From assembly GCA_002480525.1 (NCBI GenBank), contig DLCH01000026.1, positions 44,486-60,671 on the forward strand: a DNA stretch of 16,186 nt. Reading direction: 5' to 3'. The translations under genes and the position numbers were made by a program. Of the stretch, positions 1 to 8,358 are shown in pieces. Each line of letters starts with the position of its first letter. The stretch's first letter is position 1. The notes under the pieces were generated by a model. The model did no database searches, was not told the DNA's origin, and saw nothing but the letters and a program-made list of their open reading frames with translations. This DNA comes from Gammaproteobacteria bacterium UBA7803. Lineage in GTDB: Bacteria; Pseudomonadota; Gammaproteobacteria; Pseudomonadales; Azotimanducaceae.

Positions 1-1226
1 ATGTTCTCCAGCACGACGATGGCGTCGTCCACCACCAGGCCGATGGAGAGGACCAGGGCGAGCAGGGTGATCAGGTTCACCGAGTAGCCGAAGGCGGCCA
101 GGGCGATGAACGCGGCGGTGAGGCAGACGGGAATCGTCACCGCCGGAATGACCATGGTGCGGAACGTGCCGAGGAAGGCGAGGATCACCAGGCTGACCAG
201 CACCGTGGTGGCGATGATGGTCTGGTAGACGGAGTCGATGGCCTCGCGGATGAACAGGGAGTCGTCGGAGCTGGCGATGAACTCCATGTGCTCCGGCAGG
301 GTCTGGTTGACCCGGGCGATCTCGGCCTTCACGGCCTCCAGGGTCTCCAGGGTGTTGGCCGTGGACTGCTTGACGATGCCGAGGCCGACGGTGGTCTTCT
401 GGTTGGCGCGGAACGACTCCCGCAGATTCTGGGGCGCGAGCTCCACCCGGGCCACCTCGCCGAGGCGCACCAGAGTGCCGTCGTCGGCGGTGTCGAGGAC
501 AAGATTGCGGAAGTCCTGGGGCGTGTTGTAGCTGCGCTCCAGGCGCACCTGGAATTCACGGTCGCTGGATTCCAGCCGCCCGGCGGGCAGCTCCAGGTTC
601 TCCCGCCGCAGGGCCGCCTCGATGTCCGAGACGGTGAGGTTGCGGGCGGCCAGGGCGAGGCGGTCGAGCCAGATCCGCATGGCCGGACGGCCGCCGTTGA
701 CGCTTACCGCCGCTACGCCCGGAATCACCGCGAAGCGATCCTCCAGATAGCGGCGGGCGTAGTCGTCCAGCTCCATGATGGTCATGCGGTCGCTGGACAG
801 GCTGATGTACATGATCGGCCGGGCGTCGGAATCCTGCTTGGCGACCTCCGGCTTCTCGACGTCCTCGGGCAGCCGGCCGACGATGCGCGACACCCGGTCC
901 CGGACGTCGTTGGCGGCCTCGTCGATGTCCCGGTCCAGGGCGAACTCGATGTTGACGCTGGAGCGGCCGTCCCGGGACGACGAGGTGATCTGCTTGATGC
1001 CCTCGATGCCGCTGATCTGATCCTCTATCACCTGGGTGATGCGGGTCTCGATGATCTCGGCGGAGGCACCGACGTAGCTGGTGCTGATCGACACCACCGG
1101 CGGGTTGATGTCCGGATACTCCCGCAGCGGCAGGAAATTGAACGACAGAACCCCGAACGCCAGCAGCAGCAGGCTGATCACCGTGGCGAACACGGGCCGC
1201 TTGACCGATACGTCCGACAGCCACAT
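1..1226 (-). CDS. RND-family efflux pump inner-membrane transporter (N-terminal part, cut by window edge)
   Basis: Proton-driven inner-membrane exporter of the AcrB/MdtB (HAE1) family. It would pump hydrophobic compounds out through a tripartite complex with the adjacent adaptor. Reading the minus strand from the ATG at 1226 gives 408 uninterrupted codons beginning MWLSDVSVKRPVFATVISLL, the typical RND N-terminus with TM1 at about residues 11-30. The periplasmic porter half follows (about 31-330), including SYVGASAEIIETRITQVIE and SVNIEFALDRDIDEAANDVR. TM2-TM4 come next. The frame leaves the window in GLVVDDAIVVLEN, where the adjacent Asp pair (D400, D401) matches the proton-relay pair D407/D408 of AcrB. 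About 60 per cent of the protein lies outside the window. The start is 5 nt after the adaptor stop, so the two are one operon and probably translationally coupled. Ligand cannot be predicted; no frameshift is seen in this portion. Confidence 0.95.
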   Translation of the reverse strand, partial: MWLSDVSVKRPVFATVISLLLLAFGVLSFNFLPLREYPDINPPVVSISTSYVGASAEIIETRITQVIEDQISGIEGIKQITSSSRDGRSSVNIEFALDRDIDEAANDVRDRVSRIVGRLPEDVEKPEVAKQDSDARPIMYISLSSDRMTIMELDDYARRYLEDRFAVIPGVAAVSVNGGRPAMRIWLDRLALAARNLTVSDIEAALRRENLELPAGRLESSDREFQVRLERSYNTPQDFRNLVLDTADDGTLVRLGEVARVELAPQNLRESFRANQKTTVGLGIVKQSTANTLETLEAVKAEIARVNQTLPEHMEFIASSDDSLFIREAIDSVYQTIIATTVLVSLVILAFLGTFRTMVIPAVTIPVCLTAAFIALAAFGYSVNLITLLALVLSIGLVVDDAIVVLEN

Positions 1227-1231
1227 CGCCG

Positions 1232-2401
1232 CTACCCCAAAGCCCCTGTAGGAGCGGTCTCCAGACCGCGATCTTCGGGGGGCACTCCCAATCGCGGTAT
1301 GGAGACCGCTCCTACAAGCGATGGCCGTCCCACGAGTGACGGTTTTCCAGGAAAGACACGGCTCACCGCGTCGGCCGTGCGCACCCGCGACCCCGGCCGC
1401 ACCTTGATCACGCCTTCGGTGATCACCGTCTCCCCCGGCGTCAGGCCGTGGGTGATCTCCACCCAGCCCTGGTACCGGTCGCCGTGGCTCACTTCGCGCA
1501 TGTCGGCGACGCCTTCCTCGACGGTGTAGACGTAGGCCTGATCGCCGCGCTGCACCAGCGCGTCCTCCGGCACCATCAGCGCCTGGCGCTCCTCGGCCAC
1601 CAGCCGCACGGTGAGCAGCATGCCGGGCCGCAGCAGCAGCCCGTCGTTGTCGATGTGGGCCCGGACCGTGGCGGTGCGGGTCACCGGATCCACCCGGGAG
1701 TCCACGGTCCGCACGGTGGCGTCGAAGGTCCGCTCCGGGTAGGCGACGCTGTGGGCCGCCAGCGACAGCCCCGGATGCAGCAGGCTCAGATAGGTTTCCG
1801 GCAGGGAGAAGTCGAGCTTGATGACGGACACGTCGTCGAGGGTGGTGATCGCCGTGCCGGGCGTGACCAGGGTGCCGGCGCTGACCTGCCGGAAACCGAG
1901 AACACCGCTGAACGGCGCGCGGATCAACCGGTCCGCCAGCCGCGCCAGCACCGACTGATAGCGCGCCTCGGCAGCGTTGAACCGGGCCCGCGCTTCGTCC
2001 ACCTGGGAGACCGGCACGGTGCGCTGGGCCAGCAGGTTCTCGAGCCGTTCGAGCTGGGTGCGGGTGTCCTCGACGTTGGCCTGGGCCTCCGCCAGCAGGG
2101 CCGTCTCCTCCCGGTTGGTGAGTTCGATCAGCACGTCGCCGGCCTCGACGTAGCCGCCGTCGTCGAAGCGCACCTGATTGACCGTGTCGGTGACCTTGGC
2201 CGTGATGGTGACGGACTCGTTGGCGCGGGCCGTGCCGATGGCCTCGATCTCGCTGCGGATCATGCGCGGCTGGGCGGTCTCGGTGACCACCAGGGTGGGG
2301 CCGCGCTCGCCCCGGGGCGCGCCGCCGGGCGAGGCGTCTTCGGCGCACCCGGCCGTCAGCAGCACCATGGCGGACAGCACGAGCAGGACTCGGTAGGGCA
2401 C
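1232..2401 (-). CDS. Periplasmic adaptor (membrane-fusion) lipoprotein of the RND efflux system
   Basis: HlyD/AcrA-type adaptor that bridges the RND pump and an outer-membrane channel. A GTG start at 2401 is preceded by GAGAGG at 7 nt. Residues 1-19 are a lipoprotein signal ending in the lipobox LTAGC, so C19 would be acylated. The lipoyl-like halves lie at about 60-95 and 159-190 (RAPFSGVLGFRQVSAGTLV). They are separated by a helical hairpin at about 96-158 rich in Ala, Glu and Arg. Beta-barrel and membrane-proximal domains follow (VDSRVDPVTRTATVRAHID; GETVITEGVIKVRPGSRV). The normal protein seems to end near VSRVFPGKP. The last part, L362 to T385, is encoded by a REP doublet, giving a C-terminal tail unlike the rest of the protein. 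No outer-membrane channel gene is visible, but the operon continues off the left edge. Confidence 0.93.
   Translation of the reverse strand: MPYRVLLVLSAMVLLTAGCAEDASPGGAPRGERGPTLVVTETAQPRMIRSEIEAIGTARANESVTITAKVTDTVNQVRFDDGGYVEAGDVLIELTNREETALLAEAQANVEDTRTQLERLENLLAQRTVPVSQVDEARARFNAAEARYQSVLARLADRLIRAPFSGVLGFRQVSAGTLVTPGTAITTLDDVSVIKLDFSLPETYLSLLHPGLSLAAHSVAYPERTFDATVRTVDSRVDPVTRTATVRAHIDNDGLLLRPGMLLTVRLVAEERQALMVPEDALVQRGDQAYVYTVEEGVADMREVSHGDRYQGWVEITHGLTPGETVITEGVIKVRPGSRVRTADAVSRVFPGKPSLVGRPSLVGAVSIPRLGVPPEDRGLETAPTGALG
1247..1316. repeat. REP doublet (REPIN-like) inside the 3' end of the adaptor gene
   Basis: Two REP units face each other. The left arm, 1247-1272, starts TGTAGGAGC and contains the stem GCGGTC-TCCA-GACCGC. 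The right arm, 1291-1316, is its inverted copy with one base difference in the stem. Each arm begins with the GTAG tetranucleotide typical of REPs handled by RAYT (REP-associated tyrosine) transposases. The stem bases differ from the copies at 4073 and 16065 (GCGGCC/GGCCGC), but the change is compensated on both sides, so pairing is kept. The element lies wholly within the adaptor reading frame. Confidence 0.85.
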
Positions 2402-2428
2402 GCAGCAGCCTCTCTGGACGGAACCGGC

Positions 2429-2434
2429 ATCATA
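2429..2434 (-). promoter_or_regulatory. Possible -10 box of the efflux operon
   Basis: TATGAT (5 of 6 to the sigma-70 consensus) lies on the minus strand, about 28 nt before the GTG of the adaptor and upstream of its ribosome site. No convincing -35 is seen at 16-18 nt, so this is a weak call resting on the hexamer and its position in the divergent 128-nt gap with matB. Confidence 0.3.
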
Positions 2435-2529
2435 CTCGCTCCGCCCGGGTGGAGGGCGGCTGCGAGCATCCCTGCGCCGGCTTGTCCGACGCCCTCTCTT
2501 GTACGCGCTCAGACGGTAAACTACGCGCC

Positions 2530-4068
<1,539 letters not shown>

Positions 4069-4072
4069 CCCC

Positions 4073-4158
4073 GTAGGAGCGGCCTCCCGGCCGCGATCTC
4101 CGGGTTGGCCGGCCGGGTCGGCCCGCCAGTCAATCGCGGCCGGGAGGCCGCTCCTACA
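4073..4158. repeat. REP doublet (REPIN-like) between matB and the hydrolase gene
   Basis: Two inverted REP arms, 4073-4097 and 4133-4158, flank about 35 nt of GC-rich spacer. Each arm has GTAG followed by the stem-loop GCGGCC-TCCC-GGCCGC (6-bp perfect stem, 4-nt loop) and ends GCGAT. It begins 4 nt after the matB stop codon, so it could act as a transcript-stabilising or attenuating hairpin between the two genes. The arms are near-identical to those at 16065-16161. Confidence 0.9.
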
Positions 4159-4228
4159 GGCGGGGGTCATGTTCTGTGGTCTGGAGGCAGCGCCGGGATG
4201 TCTGGCATGCTTGCCTCAACGAACTGGC

Positions 4229-4237
4229 AGGGGAGGG
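4229..4237 (+). promoter_or_regulatory. Ribosome-binding site that sets the hydrolase start
   Basis: AGGGGAGGG ends 5 nt before the GTG at 4243. It is the best Shine-Dalgarno match near this gene and supports the GTG over the in-frame ATG at 4198 and over longer frames that run back into the REP. Confidence 0.65.
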
Positions 4238-4242
4238 CCGAC

Positions 4243-4965
4243 GTGCCGACCTTCGAGAACGGTGACGTGTCCATCTACTACGAAACGCACGGCGACGGTT
4301 TCCCCGTGCTGCTCATCGCCCCCGGCGGCATGCGCTCCGCCGTGTCGTTCTGGGAGCGCACGCCCTGGAATCCCATCGAGGATTTGTCCGGCGAGTTCCG
4401 CGTCATCGCCATGGACCAGCGCAACGCCGGCAGTTCCACCGCACCGATCCGCGCCGACGACGGTTGGCACGTCTACACCCGGGACCAGCTCGCGCTGCTC
4501 GACCACCTGGGCGTGGACCGCTTCCACGTCGCGGGCATGTGCATCGGCGGTCCCTACTGCATGGGCCTCATCGAGGCGGCGCCGGACCGGGTCGCTTCCG
4601 CCGTGCTGTTCCAGACCATCGGCCTGAAGGACAACCGCCAGGCCTTCTACGACATGTTCGACGGCTGGGCGGCGGACCTGAAGGCCGCCCGCCCGGACGT
4701 GCGCGACGAGGACTGGGAAGCCTTCAAGCACAACATGTACGACGGCGACTTCCTGTTCAACGTCGACCGCCGCTTCGTCGAGTCCTGCGAGACCCCGCTG
4801 CTCGTCCTCTGCGGCGCCGACCTCTATCACCCCGAGGAAACCTCCCGGGAGATCGCCGAGCTGGCCCCGAACGCCACCTTCATCGAGTCCTGGAAGGAGG
4901 GCGACGACCGCGACCGCGCCCGAGCCGCCGTCCGCGACTTCCTCCGCGACAACACCCCAACCTAG
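4243..4965 (+). CDS. Alpha/beta-hydrolase-fold protein with a cysteine at the nucleophile position
   Basis: Cytoplasmic alpha/beta-hydrolase-fold protein of 240 aa from the GTG at 4243; the substrate is unknown. The N-terminal oxyanion region reads LLIAPGGMRS, followed by FRVIAMDQRNAGSS, the usual strand-4/helix-A segment. The nucleophile elbow is GMCIGG with Cys at residue 100 where most members have Ser. D193 in LCGADLYHP is in the usual acid position. Where the catalytic histidine is expected near the C-terminus, I read FIESWKEGDDRDRARA, with no His; the nearest is H196 right after the acid. This leaves a true esterase or dienelactone-hydrolase role open, or a diverged non-hydrolytic one. 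The gene follows matB by 174 nt (REP in between) and precedes the dehydrogenase by 85 nt. I could not assign a symbol. Confidence 0.85.
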   Translation: MPTFENGDVSIYYETHGDGFPVLLIAPGGMRSAVSFWERTPWNPIEDLSGEFRVIAMDQRNAGSSTAPIRADDGWHVYTRDQLALLDHLGVDRFHVAGMCIGGPYCMGLIEAAPDRVASAVLFQTIGLKDNRQAFYDMFDGWAADLKAARPDVRDEDWEAFKHNMYDGDFLFNVDRRFVESCETPLLVLCGADLYHPEETSREIAELAPNATFIESWKEGDDRDRARAAVRDFLRDNTPT

Positions 4966-4980
4966 CCAGCCTTCACCCCC

Positions 4981-5018
4981 TGTAGGAGCGATGCCTACCC
5001 GGCCAGCTCCAGATCGCG
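4981..5018. repeat. Degenerate single REP between the hydrolase and dehydrogenase genes
   Basis: The stretch starts TGTAGGAGCG, as the other REP arms do, and ends ATCGCGA. The internal hairpin of the family is lost: the middle reads ATGCCTACCCGGCC. An outer pairing GCGAT (4988-4992) with ATCGC (5013-5017) remains. It looks like an old, decayed copy. It lies 16 nt after the hydrolase stop and 32 nt before the next start codon. Confidence 0.55.
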
Positions 5019-5050
5019 ACCCCCAAAGACCAACCCACAAGGAACCACCC

Positions 5051-5926
5051 ATGACCACCCCCAAAACCGTCACCTTCGTCGGCCTGGGCGTAATGGGCTT
5101 TCCCATGGCCGGCCACCTGAGCCGCGCCGGCTACACCGTCCGCGTCTACAACCGTACCCGCGCCCGCGCCGACGACTGGTGCGCCACCTACGACGGCACG
5201 GCCTTCGACACCCCCCGCGAGGCCGCCACCGGCGCGGACGCCGTGTTCGTCTGCGTCGGCAACGACGACGACGTCCGCTCGGTGGTGCTGGGCGACGACG
5301 GCGTGATCGCGGGGCTCGCCGCCGGCGCCGCGCTGGTGGACCACACCACCGCCTCCGCCGAGCTCGCCCGGGAGCTCCATGACGCGGCCTCGGCCGCCCG
5401 CTGCGGCTTTCTGGACGCACCGGTCTCCGGCGGTCAGGCCGGTGCCGAGAACGGCGCGCTCACGGTGATGGTCGGTGGCGACCAGGCCACCTTCGACCGG
5501 CTGGAGCCGGTGATGCGCAGCTACGCCAAGTCCGTGCGGCTGATGGGGCCGGCGGGGGCCGGGCAGCTCACCAAGATGGTCAACCAGATCTGCATCGCCG
5601 GCATCCTGCAGGGGCTTTCCGAAGGTATTCACTTTGCCGAGCAGGCCGGTCTCGACGTGGCGTCCGTGGTGGACGTGATCTCCAAGGGGGCGGCGCAGTC
5701 CTGGCAGATGGACAACCGCTCGGCGACGATGGCGAAGGGCGAGTTCGATTTCGGCTTCGCGGTGAACTGGATGCGCAAGGATCTCGACATCACCCTGCGG
5801 ACCGGCCGCGAGCTGGAAGCCCGCCTGCCCCTGACGGCGCTGGTGGATCAGTTCTATGCCGACGTCCAGAGCTACGGCGGCGGCCGCTGGGACACGTCCT
5901 CGCTGGTGGAGCGGCTGCGGCGCTGA
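5051..5926 (+). CDS. NAD(P)-dependent beta-hydroxyacid dehydrogenase (3-hydroxyisobutyrate dehydrogenase family)
   Basis: Cytoplasmic oxidoreductase interconverting a 3-hydroxyacid and its semialdehyde. Family members act on 3-hydroxyisobutyrate, tartronate semialdehyde or succinic semialdehyde. The protein has 291 aa from the ATG at 5051, with AAGGAA about 6 nt upstream. The Rossmann fingerprint is VGLGVMGFPMAGHL (G11, G13, G16). The substrate-binding signature DAPVSGGQAGA starts at D122, and the catalytic lysine is K175 in GAGQLTKMVNQ. The C-terminal all-alpha domain is complete and ends LVERLRR. Length is normal for the family. Its place behind matB suggests work on a small acid semialdehyde such as malonate semialdehyde, but the sequence alone does not separate HIBADH, GlxR and GLYR1-like subfamilies. 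Confidence 0.92.
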   Translation: MTTPKTVTFVGLGVMGFPMAGHLSRAGYTVRVYNRTRARADDWCATYDGTAFDTPREAATGADAVFVCVGNDDDVRSVVLGDDGVIAGLAAGAALVDHTTASAELARELHDAASAARCGFLDAPVSGGQAGAENGALTVMVGGDQATFDRLEPVMRSYAKSVRLMGPAGAGQLTKMVNQICIAGILQGLSEGIHFAEQAGLDVASVVDVISKGAAQSWQMDNRSATMAKGEFDFGFAVNWMRKDLDITLRTGRELEARLPLTALVDQFYADVQSYGGGRWDTSSLVERLRR

Positions 5927-5966
5927 CGGGTCGAAAGCCGGGCGCCGCCACGGGCTGGATCTGCCG

Positions 5967-6872
5967 TCAGGCGGCGGAGCCCGTCAGCGTCCCGAGTTCC
6001 TCCGCCAGGAGATCGAAGACCACGCGCACGCGCCGGCTCGTGTGCAGTTCGCGATGGGACACCAGCCACACCGGGATCTCCGGATCGAACAGGTCCGGCA
6101 GCACGCATACCAGGTCGTCGAACAGGCTGCCGGTATCCGAGGGGAGGAAGCCGAAGCCGAGCCCCTCGCGGATGAGCTGCAGCATGCAGTTGCCGCTGGC
6201 GGCACGAACCCGGAACTGATCGAGGCGCAGCTCCAGCCCCAGCGCCGCCAGGCTTTCGATCATTCCTTCCGTATTGTCGATCCCGACGAAGTCCCGATCG
6301 GCCAGATCGGCGAAGCTGCGCGGCACGCCGACCTCGTTCAGCAGGCGCCGCGCCGCGTACAGGCGACCCCGCAGGTGGCCGATGCGACGGGCGACAAGAT
6401 CGGGCTGCAGCGGTTCGGCATGGCGGATCGCGATGTCTGCCTCGCGCCGGACGAGATCTCGAACCTGGTCGGAGGCGACCACCTCGACCACGATGCCCGG
6501 CGCCTGTTCGCGCAGCTTCCGCAGCACCTGCGGCAGGTAGTAGGTCGCCAGCATCTCGGTGGCGGTGATGCACACCCGTCCTTCGATGGCTTGAGACTGC
6601 CCGGATGCGGCCAGCGAAACGCGGCTCGCGGCCTCCGCCATCACCCGCACGTGCTCGAGCAGCTCGAGCCCGGCGGCGGTGAGCTGCAGCTTCCGGTGGC
6701 CGCGCTCGAACAGCGTCACGCCCAGGGCCCGCTCCAGGCTCGTCACCTGGCGGCTCAGGGTCGGCTGCGTCTGATGCAGGGCGCGGGCGGCAGCGGACAG
6801 CGACCCTTCCTCGGACGCGGCGAGAAACGCCCGGACCTGATTCCAGTCGAACGCGATGGCATCCCAGTTCAT
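5967..6872 (-). CDS. LysR-family transcriptional regulator
   Basis: A 301-aa DNA-binding regulator. The N-terminal winged helix-turn-helix spans about residues 10-67 (VRAFLAASEEGSLSAAARAL, QTQPTLSRQVTSLERALG, VTLFERGHRKLQLTAAG), the standard LysR pattern. The effector-binding domain (about 90-300) includes GRVCITATEMLATYYLPQVL and the late FGFLPSD segment. The start is the ATG at 6872; no strong Shine-Dalgarno is seen. It is transcribed divergently from the methyltransferase gene, with 102 nt between start codons and a LysR-box candidate at 6884-6896. It therefore probably regulates itself and that gene. It converges with the dehydrogenase gene, with only about 40 nt between stops. The inducer is unknown. 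Confidence 0.93.
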   Translation of the reverse strand: MNWDAIAFDWNQVRAFLAASEEGSLSAAARALHQTQPTLSRQVTSLERALGVTLFERGHRKLQLTAAGLELLEHVRVMAEAASRVSLAASGQSQAIEGRVCITATEMLATYYLPQVLRKLREQAPGIVVEVVASDQVRDLVRREADIAIRHAEPLQPDLVARRIGHLRGRLYAARRLLNEVGVPRSFADLADRDFVGIDNTEGMIESLAALGLELRLDQFRVRAASGNCMLQLIREGLGFGFLPSDTGSLFDDLVCVLPDLFDPEIPVWLVSHRELHTSRRVRVVFDLLAEELGTLTGSAA

Positions 6873-6883
6873 ATATTTACGTA

Positions 6884-6896
6884 TGCCAAACCTGCA
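6884..6896. promoter_or_regulatory. LysR-type operator candidate (T-N11-A)
   Basis: TGCCAAACCTGCA is exactly T-N11-A with TGC/GCA inverted ends, the minimal LysR-family recognition form. It lies 12 nt before the LysR start and about 78 nt before the methyltransferase start, where an autoregulatory and activating site is usual. Short motifs like this arise by chance; position is the main support. Confidence 0.4.
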
Positions 6897-6974
6897 GGAA
6901 TCGGCATTCTATATCCTGTGCGTGTATGGCCAAATGGCCGCTCGTTCCATCCGACAGCAGCCGAGGATTCCGAC

Positions 6975-7610
6975 GTGGCCGTGACTTCCGCCGATTTCTG
7001 GGACCGGATCGCCCCCAAGTACAGCAGGCAGCCCATCGCCGACCCCGAGAGCTACGCCCGCAAGCTGGCCGCCACGCAGGGGCTGATGCAGCCGGACATG
7101 GCGGTGCTGGAGCTCGGTTGCGGCACCGGATCGACGGCGCTCGAACATGCGCCCCACGTGGCGCAAATCGTGGCGACGGACGTTTCCGCCGCGATGATCG
7201 ACATCGCCCGCGGGAAGGCGGCGCAGGCGGGTATCGAGAACGTGAGTTTCCAGCAGGCCGGGGTGGAGGACTTCGAAGCGCCGGACGGCAGCTTCGACAT
7301 GGTGCTGGCCCTGAACCTCCTGCATCTGCTGCCGGATCGGGCGGCCGCCATGTCCAGGATCCACCGGCTGCTGAAGCCGGGCGGGTACTTCGTGTCGAGC
7401 ACCGTCTGCCTCGCGGACCGCATGTGGTTTCTGCGCCCGCTGATTCCCGTGCTGCAATGGGTCGGCAAGGCGCCCTACGTGAGCTTCGTGGGGAGCGGCA
7501 CGGTACTGCAGGAGGCCGCGTCGGCGGGCTTCGAGGACCTGGAGCACTGGACCCATGGCCGGGCGAACAGCCTGTTTCTGATCGCCAGGAAGCCCGCATC
7601 GGCGGGCTGA
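6975..7610 (+). CDS. Class I SAM-dependent methyltransferase
   Basis: Soluble 211-aa methyltransferase of the Methyltransf_11/25 (UbiE-like) type with unknown small-molecule substrate. SAM motif I is VLELGCGTGSTAL starting at V44. The acidic loop at the end of strand 2 is IVATDVSAAMIDIARGKA, the motif II/III region is FDMVLALNLLHLLPD, and the post-motif is RLLKPGGYFVSSTVC. I chose the GTG at 6975 because GAGG lies 8 nt upstream and the protein then starts VAVTSADFWDRIAPKYSRQP, a usual N-terminus for this family. The same frame is open far upstream, but that part is the antisense of the LysR gene. It is divergent from LysR, which probably controls it. Confidence 0.88.
   Translation: MAVTSADFWDRIAPKYSRQPIADPESYARKLAATQGLMQPDMAVLELGCGTGSTALEHAPHVAQIVATDVSAAMIDIARGKAAQAGIENVSFQQAGVEDFEAPDGSFDMVLALNLLHLLPDRAAAMSRIHRLLKPGGYFVSSTVCLADRMWFLRPLIPVLQWVGKAPYVSFVGSGTVLQEAASAGFEDLEHWTHGRANSLFLIARKPASAG
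7591..7608 (+). terminator. Hairpin at the end of the methyltransferase gene
   Basis: AGCCCGC-ATCG-GCGGGCT forms a perfect 7-bp stem with a 4-nt loop, overlapping the last codons and ending at the stop codon. No T-run follows, so it is only a possible terminator or 3' end stabiliser. Confidence 0.3.
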
Positions 7611-7751
7611 GTGATCGTCCGGGCCGGCGTCGCCTTCCCGCGCAACCTCTGGAGCCGGAGGAGGACTTCGGCGAGCATGTCCGCGTGGGATGGATGAGGC
7701 GGTGACGCCCGCGGTCGGCAGGGCGCCCCGGTCACGCTGAAGGGGGTTCAT

Positions 7752-8201
7752 GTGAAGCTGTCATGGTGGGCCGAGGTCATCGGCACGGTCGCGGTGGTGG
7801 TCTCGCTGGGATTCGTCGCCTACGAGCTCAGGCAGAACACCGAAGCGGTCCGTATCGCGAACCATCAGTCCCTGGTCGCCATGGACATCGACAAAAACGA
7901 ATGGCTGCGTGACGCGGACTTCGCGTCGATCTACGTGCTCGCCCGGACCGACTTCGAGAAGCTGACGCCGGTTCAGGCCCGCCAGTACCGCACCTACATC
8001 GCCGACACCTTCAACGCCTGGGAGTTCGCGCACATCACCCACACCAGCGGCGCCATGTCGGACACCATCTGGGCCGGCTGGGACGGCTACTACCGCAGCG
8101 AGCTGGCCACCGACGGCGGACGCGTGTTCTGGCGACAGTCGGGCCGGAACTTTTCCCCGGACTTCCGCGCCTACGTCGACTCGATCGTCGCCGGACTCTG
8201 A
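7752..8201 (+). CDS. Small membrane-anchored protein of unknown function
   Basis: A 149-aa protein starting at the GTG at 7752, with AGGGGG 5 nt upstream. One hydrophobic helix at about residues 6-24 (WAEVIGTVAVVVSLGFVAYEL) is followed by RQNTEAVRIANHQ. The rest is a mostly helical soluble domain rich in Trp and Tyr (YRTYIADTFNAWEFAHITH, IWAGWDGYYRSEL, GRVFWRQSGRNFSPDF). The layout, TM helix then a (Q/R)QNT segment and aromatic-rich helices, resembles a hypothetical-protein family I have seen in environmental proteobacteria, but I know of no function. It stands alone between the methyltransferase and amidohydrolase genes. The gap 7611-7751 upstream holds no recognisable gene. Confidence 0.8.
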   Translation: MKLSWWAEVIGTVAVVVSLGFVAYELRQNTEAVRIANHQSLVAMDIDKNEWLRDADFASIYVLARTDFEKLTPVQARQYRTYIADTFNAWEFAHITHTSGAMSDTIWAGWDGYYRSELATDGGRVFWRQSGRNFSPDFRAYVDSIVAGL

Positions 8202-8227
8202 CGGTTTCTCCGGCGGTGGTGGCCCTT

Positions 8228-8249
8228 CCCGGCGTCGCCTGGCGCCGGG
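8228..8249 (+). terminator. Hairpin downstream of the small TM protein gene
   Basis: CCCGGCG-N8-CGCCGGG forms a perfect 7-bp stem 26 nt after the stop codon at 8201. No T-run follows, so it is a weak terminator candidate; in DNA this GC-rich such stems also occur by chance. Confidence 0.3.
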
Positions 8250-8358
8250 TCGGGTAGCGCCGGGAGGTCGGTCCGCTGCGGGTGGATGTGCCGCCGTCTG
8301 CCGGTGGCTCGGCGGTTCGGGTTATGCTGGACCGAATTCCGCCTGCCCCTGGTTTCGA

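Noticed and set aside
556..1224. A minus-strand open frame of about 220 codons overlapping the RND gene start
   Set aside because: Its translation is Arg/Pro/Gly-rich low complexity, while the +1-shifted frame on the same strand gives a textbook RND sequence from 1226 to the window edge.
4198..4242. ATG at 4198 as the start of the hydrolase gene
   Set aside because: It would add 15 residues with no family resemblance, and the strong ribosome site at 4229-4237 points to the GTG at 4243.
6870..6885. CATA-N8-TATG around the LysR start codon as a second operator
   Set aside because: Only 4-bp arms in a locally AT-rich stretch; the T-N11-A dyad next to it is the better candidate.
5856..6974. Long upstream extension of the methyltransferase frame
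   Set aside because: This part is exactly antisense to the LysR gene, which has a complete HTH and effector domain. The true start is near 6975.
7611..7751. Possible remnant coding sequence (LEPEEDFGEHVRVGWMRR then stop) between the methyltransferase and the small TM gene
   Set aside because: Only about 18 residues look protein-like and nothing recognisable precedes them; too short to call a pseudogene.
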